64,000 nt of DNA from Lachnospiraceae bacterium (GCA_017518185.1 JAFWWB010000066.1:1-64000), one strand, 5' to 3'; positions 1 through 10,061 are shown, numbered from the stretch's first letter. The notes: generated by a model not told the origin, from the letters alone. Made by a program: numbers and translations.

Positions 1-1341
1 AAGGATATGCAGGAGGCCTATACCGAGGCATCCGGCACCATGATCAATTCCGGGGACTGGAACGGACAGGAGTCTGCAGTTCTGAAGAAAGAAGCCCCCG
101 CAATGATAGAGAAGATGGGTTACGGACGCAAGACCGTGAACTTCAAGCTCAGGGACTGGGTGTTCTCCCGCCAGCGTTACTGGGGCGAGCCCATCCCCAT
201 CGTGCACTGCCCGGACTGTGGCTGTGTGGCGCTTCCCGAGGACCAGCTGCCTCTGCTCCTTCCCGAGGTGGAGAAGTACGAGCCTACCGGTACCGGTGAA
301 TCCCCTCTGGCAGCCATCGATGAGTGGGTGAACACCACCTGCCCCAAGTGCGGAAAGCCCGCAAAGCGCGAGACCAACACCATGCCCCAGTGGGCAGGCA
401 GCTCCTGGTATTTCCTGCGTTATGTGGACAATAAGAACCAGAAGGCCCTTGTAGACAGGGAAAAGGCGGACAAGTACCTTCCCGTGGATATGTATGTAGG
501 CGGCGTGGAGCATGCGGTGCTTCACCTCCTGTATTCACGTTTCTATACCAAGTTCCTTAAGGATATAGGCGTTCTGGACTTTGATGAGCCCTTCACCAGG
601 CTCTTCAACCAGGGCATGATCCTCAAGAAGGCTGCCGATACCGAGAAATGGGGTGACAAGCCCGTTAAGATGAGCAAAAGCCAGGGCAATGTGGTGAGCC
701 CGGACGAGCTCGTTATGGACTACGGATGCGATTCGCTGCGTATGTATGAGCTTTTCGTCGGTCCCCCTGAGCTGGATTCCGAATGGGATCCCCGAGGCAT
801 AGACGGCGTCTACCGTTTCCTGTCACGTTTCTGGAACATGGTGCAGGATAACCTGGATAAAGACGCTCCCGAGACGGATGAGCTCCTGAGAGTGCGCAAC
901 TGCATGATCTCGGACATCGACCAGAGGCTTAACAATTTCAGCTTAAATACCGTGGTCAGCGGCTTTATGGAGTATAACAACAAGTTCATGGAGCTGACAA
1001 AGGCCGGCGGAGTTGATAAGAAGACCCTGGAGACGGCAGTCATACTGCTTTCTCCCTTTGCTCCCCACATGTGCGAAGAGCTATGGGAGGCTCTCGGCCA
1101 CAAAGAGAGCGTATTCGCCCAGACCTGGCCTGTTGCGGATGCCTCCAAGATGGTGGTGGATACGGTTGAGATAGCCGTACAGATCTCCGGCAGGGTAAAG
1201 GCCACCATCACGATCTCCAAAGATGCCGATAAGGATACGGCGATCGCGGCAGCAAAGGAAGCTCTTGGAAACAAGCTTTCCGGGAATATCATAAAAGAGA
1301 TCTATGTGCCCGGAAGGATAGTGAACCTGGTCGTTAAGTAA
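1..1341 (+). CDS. leuS: Leucyl-tRNA synthetase, C-terminal part (gene cut by window start)
   Basis: Charges tRNA(Leu) with leucine in the cytoplasm. The frame is open from base 1, so about 446 codons of a protein that is usually near 800 residues are visible; the HIGH motif and most of the editing domain lie upstream of the window. Visible landmarks are two CxxC pairs (CPDCG at about base 208 and CPKCG at about base 340) typical of the bacterial zinc insert, the ATP-binding KMSKS loop at 667-681, and the anticodon-binding helical domain plus small C-terminal domain that follow. Its TAA stop shares one base with the ATG of the sortase gene (TAATG), so the two are probably translated in series. 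Identification is secure; only the true start is unseen. Confidence 0.97.
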   Translation, partial: KDMQEAYTEASGTMINSGDWNGQESAVLKKEAPAMIEKMGYGRKTVNFKLRDWVFSRQRYWGEPIPIVHCPDCGCVALPEDQLPLLLPEVEKYEPTGTGESPLAAIDEWVNTTCPKCGKPAKRETNTMPQWAGSSWYFLRYVDNKNQKALVDREKADKYLPVDMYVGGVEHAVLHLLYSRFYTKFLKDIGVLDFDEPFTRLFNQGMILKKAADTEKWGDKPVKMSKSQGNVVSPDELVMDYGCDSLRMYELFVGPPELDSEWDPRGIDGVYRFLSRFWNMVQDNLDKDAPETDELLRVRNCMISDIDQRLNNFSLNTVVSGFMEYNNKFMELTKAGGVDKKTLETAVILLSPFAPHMCEELWEALGHKESVFAQTWPVADASKMVVDTVEIAVQISGRVKATITISKDADKDTAIAAAKEALGNKLSGNIIKEIYVPGRIVNLVVK

Positions 1342-2216
1342 TGGCTGAGAAGAAGCGTCTGGAGGATTATGATCCCGAGATGCGGGAGCTGATCCTTAAG
1401 GAGCTCAAAAAATCGGAAAGACGGCGGAAACTGCTCATTGCGTTCTTTATAATACTGACACTGGGCGGCTTCGGAGCCTATGCAGTATATTATAAGACTG
1501 CCGGCGAAGGAAATGAACGCGGAAGCGAACTCGCTAATCTCGTGGGAGATGAGCGTCTGGTTAATATGCGCCATGCCAACGGCGATGCTCCCGTGTATAC
1601 CGCCACTCTGACCGATGAGACCGGAAGGGTCATAGAACTTGAGGTGCTTGATAAGTATAAATCTTTATATAATCTCAACAATGACCTTATCGGATGGATA
1701 AAAATTGACGATACAAATATCGACGGGCCTGTCATGCAGGGGGCGGATAACGAATATTATCTGAACCATGATTTTGACAGGAAGGAGGACAAGGCGGGAT
1801 GCTTTTTCCTTGACTGCGGCTGTGAGATCGTTAACAGGAACGACAATCTCATCATCTACGGTCATCATCTGAGCAGCGGCCAGATGTTCTCGAAACTGAG
1901 CGCGTATGAATCGGAGGCCTATTATGAAAAGCATCCGTACATACAGTTTGATACTATTTATGAGGAAGGCAGATATCAGGTGATGTATGCCTTCCGTTCG
2001 CATGTTTACAATGAGGATGAGATAACCTTCAAGTACTACCAGTTCAGGGATGCCCATTCCGAAGAAGAATTCCTCTCAAACATGCGCGAAATGGCCCAAA
2101 TGGCTTACTACGACACCGGTGTCACCGCAGTCTGGGGCGACAAGCTCCTGACACTGAGCACCTGCGATTACAATGAAGAGAATGGTCGCTTCGTGGTGGT
2201 GGCAAAAAAGATCTAA
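1341..2216 (+). CDS. srtB: Class B sortase
   Basis: Membrane-anchored transpeptidase that cleaves a C-terminal sorting signal of exported proteins and joins them to the cell wall. The 291-residue protein has a charged cytoplasmic N-terminus, one membrane segment at about residues 33-50, then the sortase fold. The catalytic triad is visible: His175 in the YGHH motif, Cys275 in TLSTCDY and Arg283 in GRFVVVAKK. The YGHH and TLSTC motifs and the helical N-terminal extension fit class B rather than class A or C. The start ATG overlaps the leuS stop. The next gene encodes a protein with a TPKTG sorting signal, which makes that protein the likely substrate. Class is well supported; substrate pairing is inference. 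Confidence 0.95.
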   Translation: MAEKKRLEDYDPEMRELILKELKKSERRRKLLIAFFIILTLGGFGAYAVYYKTAGEGNERGSELANLVGDERLVNMRHANGDAPVYTATLTDETGRVIELEVLDKYKSLYNLNNDLIGWIKIDDTNIDGPVMQGADNEYYLNHDFDRKEDKAGCFFLDCGCEIVNRNDNLIIYGHHLSSGQMFSKLSAYESEAYYEKHPYIQFDTIYEEGRYQVMYAFRSHVYNEDEITFKYYQFRDAHSEEEFLSNMREMAQMAYYDTGVTAVWGDKLLTLSTCDYNEENGRFVVVAKKI

Positions 2217-2251
2217 AGCGACAGGATTCAGACAGCAAGGAGGATCGGACG

Positions 2252-5200
2252 ATGGCCGATAAGAACAATACAACAAAAAAGCTCGGAGATAAAAAGAAAG
2301 CCGGGACAAAACAGGCTCCCGGGAAAAAGTCTATGTCGCCTAAGCTTAAGACCACCATACGGCGCGGTGTTGCAGGCGTGTGCCTTGCCAGCTCTCTCCT
2401 GATAGCAGCCATCCCCTCCGACCGTTCGGGCAGTGCGGAAGCTGCAGCTACCGGAAACAGGAGCGAAGTGGATGTTTTTGATAAGATAAACGAATTCAAC
2501 GGAGTTATAGATAACACTTTTGATTTTGACGCCGATCTTAATGACAGACTGGCCGATCCAAAGAATACGATAGAGCCGGATGAAAACGGGCCGGATCTTA
2601 CCATGGCTACGGATACCGGCTTTAAGTCGGGAGTTAAGGAAGCGGGCTTTTCCTATGATCTTATAAAGGACGGATCCTCCTACAAGCTCCAGCGTAAGTT
2701 CAAGTATTATAAGGATGCTGACAGCAACGGCGTTATCTACGGCCTTGCTTCAGAGGAAGTCGGGAGTGACAGGCTGACCATTTCTTCGAACATCATCACT
2801 TCCTATGATTATTATACTCCGAAGGAGTATGAGAACGGATTGAAGTATTATTTTGATTACAAATATGTCATCAAGGATCCTACAAAGGGAGCCTATAAGA
2901 TAGCTGCAGACGCAGACTGGACGACAGCCGATATGAGCGGTACACAGGTCTCCGAAGCTGAAATGAATGAATTGTTCTGCAAATCCGGACATAACGCAAA
3001 CGACGTTTATACCGAATGGGCAAAATTTGCAGCGGATCATCCGGTCAAGATCGCCGAAGGCAGCGACGAGACAAGGAATATAACCTACTCCGAGGCCATC
3101 GATCCCGATTTTATGCTGGCAAGATTCAACACCACCGAAGTCTGGGCCGAAAGCGAAGACAAGAACGTATTTACTCCCCAGGTGGATATCCCTGACGAGA
3201 TCCTCTATAAGCAGTTTATTTTAAAGAACAATACCGACAGGTACTCAGGGGCTAAGTATACAGAAGCCAATTCCGTGAGCAAGTGTGAGGTCACGCTTGT
3301 AGAGATCGCTGTAAGGCAGAATCCGGCCAATACCCCTCATTTCTTTGAGTCTCCGGATCAGAGTTCCACGAAGACCATATACTGCTACGGCGTGGACTCG
3401 GTGGATAAGGATGCCATAGCAAAGTGCTATAACCTGTCCTCATCTTCCATAACCTGGGAAGAGATGCCCGACAAGATATATGTCGTGGTGTCCGAAAAGT
3501 CAAGGGATGCCATGAGCGACAAGGAAAAGGAGAGGACAGACGAGAACGGTTTTTATCTTGCCCGGAAGAATACGATCATAAACTCCATAGGCGAGAGTGC
3601 TTTTGATGCCAAGAAAGCCGGAAATATACATCCCGATGCAACCGCCGTCTATATCGATCCCAAGATCCTCTATATAGGCGATAATGCCTTCAGGGGGCCC
3701 GGCAACGCAAGCGGCAGCCAGAGCGGATCCCCCATAAAGGAAGTGGACTGCGAGGGTGTCATCTATGTCGGTAACGGCGTCTTTGACGGCTGCACGAATT
3801 TAAGCAGGATAAATTATTCCGCCGACTGTACCACTATAGGCAATAAGGCCTTCTATAACTGCGACAAGCTGGAGAGCATCAGCATAAAGGGCAGCGTGAG
3901 AAGGATAGGCTGCGCAGCTTTTGCCGAGTGCGACAGCTTAAAGTCGGTCGATTTCGACAGCTTTACTCACTGCGCCATAGGTGATTATGCCTTCTATAAT
4001 GATTCAAACCTTGAAAACGTAAGCTTCCCCTCTGACAGGGCGGTTTCCCTCGGAAAGGCCTGCTTTGCGGTAAAGCCCGGCATGGGTACCGCAAAGATGA
4101 CAAAGTTTGCCTTCCCCAAGTATATAGAGTCCGCAGCAAGCGCTTCCGGAGCTGACGGTCCGACTTACGAGATCTACGGAGCCAACTTCGATCCCTGGGA
4201 GGGCTATGCTGTTTACATCGGCGGAACTACCAAGGTCGATGATGATAATCCCTCGGAGACCTCCTGTAAATATGAGTCCATCATAGGTGACTTCATACTT
4301 GCCGGAAGATCTTCCCTTACGGATGTGCATGTCTTCAGCAATACCAACATTTCAAGCCTGAAGCGCATCCCCATGAACACCTTCATGGGCTGCGAGGCTC
4401 TTAAGAATGTATGGATAAACGACCCTGTAGATGAGAATACCGGAAAACAGCCTAATCCCATGGTGGATCTGGCCTTTGATTCCAATATCTTCAGGGACAG
4501 CAAGGTTACGGGGCTCTGTGTTTACGGCGAGCGTGAATCCAAGAACGGCAGCAACGATTTCGGAAACAAAACGGAACCCAACAGCTCCATCAAGTATCCC
4601 AATTCCAGGGTATGCACCTGGGGCTGCTATTCCTATGTGAAGGAATATGTGCCCTTCAGCTTTAATGACGGACAGAACGACCACTACGAGATAGGCTGCT
4701 CGATAAAGAACAAGGCAGACGAATATGATGCCCTGCTCTTTGACCTTATGTTAAACGGTGACGATGCCACCATCATAAACTGTATCGAGCTCCATATCGA
4801 CGGTGATACCCTTGGCATAAGCGAGGAAGATCCTTTTTCCCTTCCTGCGGAAGTAGACGGCAAGCGCGTCAGGTCTCTCGGTCCCAACTGCCTTGATAAC
4901 ATAAAGGATAAGATACAGTTTTTGAGGATACCCGCAGGTTCACTGGATACCGTTGGCGACAACGTCTTTTCGGATTGTGAAAAGCTCGAATGGGTACAGT
5001 TCGGCGGCGGCGATAAGGCAAGCGAGGAGACCGTTAAGAACATCGGAAAGAGCGCTTTTTCCGATAACGCAAAGCTCAGGGAAGCAGTCATAGGAAAGGA
5101 TATAGCGAAGATAGATGCTTCTGCTTTTGCCGGCTGTCCTCTTCTCAAGGATATCTTCTGGGATGAACCGGAAAATACCTCTGCCGAGGTTGCGATAGAC

Positions 5201-8200
5201 AGCACCGCTTTCAAGACAGATTCGGGAGAGCTCTATTTCCACGGATACGCGGAGGATAAGGCTTACGCGCCTTTCTCTTACGCTATGGCCGATAACTATC
5301 TGAACAGCTCCCATGTCAGGATATGTTACTGCCCTGACCTTGCGCTTGACGATGAAGAGATAAAGAGCCTGAACCTGACTGATAATGAGCTTCTGCAGAT
5401 ACAGCGCTCCACCAAGATCATAAGAGAGAACACCGGCTCCGGAAACGGCGATATCCTGCTCATAGGCTATACCGGGATTGATGACCTTCCCGCAGCAGTG
5501 CTCAATAACCTTTCATCGGGTCCTGCCAGCATGCTCCTTGATTCCACTAAGAACGTCAAGGTGCCTGCAGTTGTGGAATCCATAGATGTATGCGCTGAAT
5601 TTGCGGATACAAAGAACAGCGCAAACAATAACAAGAGAAACTGGGTATACTTAAACGATAATGAGAAGGAGTGGTACGGCATCACTTCTCCTGCTTCTGA
5701 CGGGACAAGCCCTGTGGGCGCAGGCAGCGTTGACGTGCTTCCCGGCCTGTTCTCCGGCGGATATAAGGATATCGATGATATCAATAACTATGACAGCGGA
5801 AAGGAGCTGGACAAGGTGACCGATGATGCCAGAGGCAATGACTGGATCACCTCTCTTTCCATGCCCGGAGTAAAGAAACTTCACGAAAGAGCTCTGGACA
5901 GCTGCGAGAGACTGCAGTCCGTGACCCTCGGCTCTGATCTTATGACTGTTGAGGACGAGGCCTTTAAGGACTGTGACAACCTGCAGTCCATACTCTTCCC
6001 CGACGGGAATTCCAAGTTCACCTTCCTGCCTTATATACTCTATGAAAACGAGAATGATGACGGCAGCGGCGGAGAGATCATCAATACCGTGCTTCCTTTC
6101 TACGGAGTGAACGATCCCAATGCGGCCATAGGGTCATCGCCCGATGAAGCAGACATGCTCAGTAAGGTGGTTGCCATAAACGATACGGCTTTCAGGGGCT
6201 GTGATGAGATCGCATATGTTGACTTGTCAGCCACGAAGATCGAGGATATACCCGAGGATCTGTTTGACGGCTGCAGCAGCCTTGAGGAAGTCAGGTTGCC
6301 CGAGACCTGCCAGGTAGTGGAGCAGGGAGCCTTTACCGGCGTCATGCCCAGACTTGATGTCTACATCCCCAGCGAGAATACAGTCATCGATAAGGACTGT
6401 TTCGACCCTTATAACGATAAGGTAAGGAATAAGATATATATCCATTCGCCTAAGTACTCAAAGTCCTACGACAATACCAACGAGGTGAGAACCAGCGCTG
6501 ATTACAAGCATATCAACTGGGTGGATAATACTCTCCATATCGTGAAGTTCTTTAACGGAGACGGAAGTCTTATCGGAGATCCCCAGGAGCTGGGAGACGG
6601 CGGACACGCAAAGGCTCCGGATCCCAGCCTCGTGTCTTCAAACGATGCCAACGAAGTGTTTGACTACTGGGAATGCACCTACTGGGATAAATCCATTAAC
6701 GATTCCGTATACTGCACGGGTGCCGATACTTATACCAACGTGTATCAGGACCGCAACATACATCCCGTCTTTAAGAAGATAGAGGTGCCGGAGGAGACTT
6801 ATTACGTATACTTCGTCAACAACAAGCTGGCGAATTCCTGGCCCCAGTGTATGTACACCGGCCTCAAGGAGGGGGATCCCTTCCCTTACGGTCCTGAGGA
6901 AATGGGACTTACCATGATACCCGAGTATCTTACTCCTGCGGAAGACTATGTCTTCGATAAGTGGACCTTTGTCAAGAAGGACAATAACAACCAGGAGATA
7001 AGCTCATCCTATGTCCATCCCCATATCGTGGACGGCAATTATGAGTGTGTGGCCAATTACAAGCTGAAGAGCAGCGGTGGCGGCGGAGAGGATGATCCTA
7101 CCGCGCCTACGGACGCAACCGGCCATACCCTTACCGTTACAAAGGGCACCGGCTCCGGTACCTATAAGGCCGGCAGGACCATCGTAATACAGGCATTTGC
7201 CCCGGATTCCAGTGATATGGTATTTGATAAGTGGAAGGTTTCCGACAAGGATGTCCAGATAGGAACAGCTACAGTTGCAAATACTTATGTAGTCATGCCG
7301 GATCACGATGTGACCGTGGAGGCAACCTATAAGAAGCGCAGCGAATCCGACAATAAGACTACCGGAACAGGCACGCCTACGCCTACCAGGGCCAATGCAG
7401 CAGGGACCACCACACCCACACCTACCGGCGGAGGCGGCACCTCTGCAAACGGGGCCACCTACAATGTCATAGTAGAGAACGGTGCGGGCTCCGGCGTATA
7501 CAGGGCAGGGGATGTGGTCACCCTTACGGCATACGCGGCAGCTGAGGATAAGGTGTTCGACCGCTGGACCACTTCCAATGCCGACATAGGCTTTGCCAAT
7601 GCACTGGCCATCAATACCACCTTCATCATGCCTACACATGATGTGAAGGCCACGGCTACCTATCGCAGCAGGGCTGCTTCAGAGAATAAGACCACCGGCA
7701 CGCCCACGCCTACCGGCGGCGCACAGCCTACCAGACAGGACACCACGAGTGAAGACAAAGTGAAGAAGGAAGACGGCAACGCCGGCGACAAAGACAAGGG
7801 CAATACCGATGTGATCATAACCACCGAGGCTATAGATAATAACAAGAAGAACATGGGTTATGCCACTGTTGCAGGCTCCACGGATAACTTTATCGTAAAG
7901 GTGACGGATTCCGCTGCGGCTTCGGCAGCTGTTGAGCAGGCGCTCAGGGCCGCATACGGCGACCGTTTCGACAATGTGAAGTACACTGCCTTTGATATCT
8001 CCCTTTATGACAGCACCGGGACATATCTGGTCAGCAATGCAAATGATCTGGCAGTGAATATAACCCTGCCCCTGCCCGATTCACTTGTGGAATATGCAGG
8101 AAACAACAGGGCCGGCGTCGTTGTGGATTCCCAGCTCAGAGAGCTTGCGGTGCAGTATACGACCATAGACGGCGTACCCTGCATACGCTTTACGGCGACC

Positions 8201-8398
8201 CATTTCTCGCCTTATACGATCTACGTGGATACCAACAACATAGTCAGGGGAAAGACCGACCTGACTCCCAAGACCGGTGACGGGATAGCTCCCAAGTGGT
8301 TCCTTTCCGCAGGAATGCTCTCCCTGTCCTGTGTGCTCTTCCTCTGGAAGGATAAGAAGAACCTTTTGGCACTGGAAGCAAAGAAAGAAGATCGATGA
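2252..8398 (+). CDS. Giant BspA-like leucine-rich-repeat surface protein with TPKTG sorting signal
   Basis: A 2048-residue exported protein, presumably displayed on the wall; function (adhesion, glycan binding) unknown. A long lysine-rich N-terminus precedes a hydrophobic export segment at about residues 42-55. Much of residues 420-1420 consists of LRR_5/BspA-type repeats with the recurring pattern I(G)xxAFxxCxxLxxVxxP. Residues near 1625-1692 and 1738-1810 form two related InlB B-type repeats (both with GSGxY, FDxW and MPxHDVxxxAxY), each followed by a Thr/Pro linker (TPTPTR, TPTPTG). The C-terminus carries TPKTG at residues 2005-2009, a hydrophobic stretch and a basic tail, the three parts of a sorting signal. 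An AAGGAGG site at 2237-2243, eight bases before the ATG, fixes the start. It lies directly after the sortase gene and overlaps the next gene by four bases. Confidence 0.93.
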   Translation: MADKNNTTKKLGDKKKAGTKQAPGKKSMSPKLKTTIRRGVAGVCLASSLLIAAIPSDRSGSAEAAATGNRSEVDVFDKINEFNGVIDNTFDFDADLNDRLADPKNTIEPDENGPDLTMATDTGFKSGVKEAGFSYDLIKDGSSYKLQRKFKYYKDADSNGVIYGLASEEVGSDRLTISSNIITSYDYYTPKEYENGLKYYFDYKYVIKDPTKGAYKIAADADWTTADMSGTQVSEAEMNELFCKSGHNANDVYTEWAKFAADHPVKIAEGSDETRNITYSEAIDPDFMLARFNTTEVWAESEDKNVFTPQVDIPDEILYKQFILKNNTDRYSGAKYTEANSVSKCEVTLVEIAVRQNPANTPHFFESPDQSSTKTIYCYGVDSVDKDAIAKCYNLSSSSITWEEMPDKIYVVVSEKSRDAMSDKEKERTDENGFYLARKNTIINSIGESAFDAKKAGNIHPDATAVYIDPKILYIGDNAFRGPGNASGSQSGSPIKEVDCEGVIYVGNGVFDGCTNLSRINYSADCTTIGNKAFYNCDKLESISIKGSVRRIGCAAFAECDSLKSVDFDSFTHCAIGDYAFYNDSNLENVSFPSDRAVSLGKACFAVKPGMGTAKMTKFAFPKYIESAASASGADGPTYEIYGANFDPWEGYAVYIGGTTKVDDDNPSETSCKYESIIGDFILAGRSSLTDVHVFSNTNISSLKRIPMNTFMGCEALKNVWINDPVDENTGKQPNPMVDLAFDSNIFRDSKVTGLCVYGERESKNGSNDFGNKTEPNSSIKYPNSRVCTWGCYSYVKEYVPFSFNDGQNDHYEIGCSIKNKADEYDALLFDLMLNGDDATIINCIELHIDGDTLGISEEDPFSLPAEVDGKRVRSLGPNCLDNIKDKIQFLRIPAGSLDTVGDNVFSDCEKLEWVQFGGGDKASEETVKNIGKSAFSDNAKLREAVIGKDIAKIDASAFAGCPLLKDIFWDEPENTSAEVAIDSTAFKTDSGELYFHGYAEDKAYAPFSYAMADNYLNSSHVRICYCPDLALDDEEIKSLNLTDNELLQIQRSTKIIRENTGSGNGDILLIGYTGIDDLPAAVLNNLSSGPASMLLDSTKNVKVPAVVESIDVCAEFADTKNSANNNKRNWVYLNDNEKEWYGITSPASDGTSPVGAGSVDVLPGLFSGGYKDIDDINNYDSGKELDKVTDDARGNDWITSLSMPGVKKLHERALDSCERLQSVTLGSDLMTVEDEAFKDCDNLQSILFPDGNSKFTFLPYILYENENDDGSGGEIINTVLPFYGVNDPNAAIGSSPDEADMLSKVVAINDTAFRGCDEIAYVDLSATKIEDIPEDLFDGCSSLEEVRLPETCQVVEQGAFTGVMPRLDVYIPSENTVIDKDCFDPYNDKVRNKIYIHSPKYSKSYDNTNEVRTSADYKHINWVDNTLHIVKFFNGDGSLIGDPQELGDGGHAKAPDPSLVSSNDANEVFDYWECTYWDKSINDSVYCTGADTYTNVYQDRNIHPVFKKIEVPEETYYVYFVNNKLANSWPQCMYTGLKEGDPFPYGPEEMGLTMIPEYLTPAEDYVFDKWTFVKKDNNNQEISSSYVHPHIVDGNYECVANYKLKSSGGGGEDDPTAPTDATGHTLTVTKGTGSGTYKAGRTIVIQAFAPDSSDMVFDKWKVSDKDVQIGTATVANTYVVMPDHDVTVEATYKKRSESDNKTTGTGTPTPTRANAAGTTTPTPTGGGGTSANGATYNVIVENGAGSGVYRAGDVVTLTAYAAAEDKVFDRWTTSNADIGFANALAINTTFIMPTHDVKATATYRSRAASENKTTGTPTPTGGAQPTRQDTTSEDKVKKEDGNAGDKDKGNTDVIITTEAIDNNKKNMGYATVAGSTDNFIVKVTDSAAASAAVEQALRAAYGDRFDNVKYTAFDISLYDSTGTYLVSNANDLAVNITLPLPDSLVEYAGNNRAGVVVDSQLRELAVQYTTIDGVPCIRFTATHFSPYTIYVDTNNIVRGKTDLTPKTGDGIAPKWFLSAGMLSLSCVLFLWKDKKNLLALEAKKEDR

Positions 8399-9975
8399 AG
8401 AACAAAAAGCTCCTGCTGCTCCCGGCAGCGGTTGCTGCTGCAGTGCTGCTCATCGGTGGCATATATGTGGCCAGGGCCGCTACCTCGGGAGAGGAACTGA
8501 ATATAGTTGACGGTGTTCTCTGGACCTATTCCGGTGACTCAAGGGATATGTATGTTCCCGACGGCGTGACTGAGGTCGCGGACGGGGCCTTTGCGGGCAA
8601 TAACACCATAGAAAAGCTGAGTTTCGCCCCTTCTGTTACGAAGATAGGGAAGAGTGCCTTCGAGGGCTGCACGGAGCTTAAGTCCGTGACCATACCAGAT
8701 TCGGTAAAGACCGTTGAGGATGTGGCCTTCTGTTCCTGTCCGAAGCTGGAGAGCGTCACCATAGGCTCGGGCCTCAGGAATATGGGCTGCGGTGTTTTTG
8801 CTGACTGCGATTCCCTTTCCGCAGTGGCGATCTCGGATGCAAATGAATATCTGTCCACCCGGGGCAGCGCCATCTTTAACGAAGAGAGATCAAAGCTCAT
8901 ACAGTATCTGGCCGGTTCGAAGGCTGACAGCTATGCGGTACCCGGAAACTGCGGGGAGATAGAGCGTTATGCTTTTTACGGCTGCGACAATCTGAAGGCT
9001 GTATCCGTACCCGGCATCCATTATCTTTCGGATTATGCGTTTTCCAACTGCAAGTCCCTGAATTCAGTGATACTGCAGATACCTACCAACGAGATAGGCA
9101 TACGCAGCTTTTCCAACTGCCCCGAGCTCAGCCAGGTAGTGCTGCCTTCTTCTGTAAAGACCATACATGAGACAGCTTTTGAAGGCAGTCCCTGGAATAT
9201 ATATTTTGTATGCGAGCCCGGAAGCGCGGCATACCGCTTTGCGGATGAGCACTTTTATCCGGTTTCGGAAGAACTGGTCTATACTGTGGTGATCAACACG
9301 GTAAGCGATAATGAAGTTTCGGATAACAGGGCATCAGCGTCGGCTGTATCAACTGATGCTGCGGTAAATGTTATTGCGTCCGAGCCTGTATCCGAAAGCG
9401 GATCGGGCAGCATACGCCTGACTTCCGAGGGCGTGACTCTCGGCAGCAACCCTGCTGAAGTTGATACGAGGCTTCTGGGAGATGCCACAGTAGTATCCGA
9501 CAGGGCTTATGTCTATGTGGAAGGCCTCAGGGTGACTGACGGCAACAGCCAGCCTTCACCTACGCCCACGCCTCTGCCGAATGCAGACAGCGGTGATGCT
9601 GTAGGTGATCATGCCCATTATCTTGACCAGACACTGGAGAGCTATGAATTCAGGAAAGAGCTCAGGAGCATAGGCGATTTCGCCTTTGCAAGGACAAATA
9701 TACGTGAGGCGGTGTTCCCGGAAGGTCTGCTCTCCATTGGGGAGGGCGCCTTCTATCACTGCGACAGGCTGGAGAAGGTGGTGATACCTTCAAGCGTAAA
9801 GCATGTGGGCAGGAACGCCTTCATATTCACGCCGTGGTACATCGACTGGCTGAATGACGAGAATGCCTCTGACTTCCTTATAGTGGGAGACGGAGTCCTC
9901 ATAGGATACAAGGGAAGCGAAGGATCACCCAAGCTGCCCGCAGATGTTAAAGTGGTAGCGGACGGAGTGTTCTGA
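8395..9975 (+). CDS. Leucine-rich-repeat (BspA-like) exported protein, probably truncated at its 3' end
   Basis: A 526-residue protein with a hydrophobic export or anchor segment at residues 5-29 followed by LRR_5/BspA-type repeats (residues about 40-290), a Ser/Thr/Val-rich stretch that includes an SPTPTPLP linker (about 290-400), and a second, shorter LRR block (about 415-526). The last residues, VKVVADGVF, match the first half of a repeat such as the one near residue 60 (VTEVADGAF) and then stop. There is no sorting signal or second membrane segment. The stop codon lies nine bases before a 44-bp dispersed repeat, so the 3' end may have been lost there. The ATG overlaps the preceding stop (ATGA), so it is co-translated with the big LRR protein. 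Function unknown. Confidence 0.88.
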   Translation: MKNKKLLLLPAAVAAAVLLIGGIYVARAATSGEELNIVDGVLWTYSGDSRDMYVPDGVTEVADGAFAGNNTIEKLSFAPSVTKIGKSAFEGCTELKSVTIPDSVKTVEDVAFCSCPKLESVTIGSGLRNMGCGVFADCDSLSAVAISDANEYLSTRGSAIFNEERSKLIQYLAGSKADSYAVPGNCGEIERYAFYGCDNLKAVSVPGIHYLSDYAFSNCKSLNSVILQIPTNEIGIRSFSNCPELSQVVLPSSVKTIHETAFEGSPWNIYFVCEPGSAAYRFADEHFYPVSEELVYTVVINTVSDNEVSDNRASASAVSTDAAVNVIASEPVSESGSGSIRLTSEGVTLGSNPAEVDTRLLGDATVVSDRAYVYVEGLRVTDGNSQPSPTPTPLPNADSGDAVGDHAHYLDQTLESYEFRKELRSIGDFAFARTNIREAVFPEGLLSIGEGAFYHCDRLEKVVIPSSVKHVGRNAFIFTPWYIDWLNDENASDFLIVGDGVLIGYKGSEGSPKLPADVKVVADGVF

Positions 9976-9984
9976 GGAGCAAAA

Positions 9985-10028
9985 GATCCCTCGACTGCGC
10001 TCACTGCGTTCGCTTCGCTCGGGATGAC
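9985..10028 (-). repeat. 44-bp dispersed repeat, intergenic copy
   Basis: Read on the minus strand this copy begins GTCATCCCGA and ends GAGGGATC. It differs at about 5 of 44 positions from the full copy inside ftsK at 22440-22483. It fills most of the gap between the LRR gene and icd. The ends (ATCCC/GGGAT) can pair, but the interior forms only a weak stem and no T-run follows, so it is not an evident terminator. No transposase is nearby. Confidence 0.85.
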
Positions 10029-10061
10029 AAAACGATAAAAAAAATATAAGGAGAAATATAT

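Noticed and set aside
9985..10050. Intergenic repeat as a rho-independent terminator after the LRR gene.
   Set aside because: Only the outer five bases pair cleanly and an A-rich, not T-rich, stretch follows on the plus strand.
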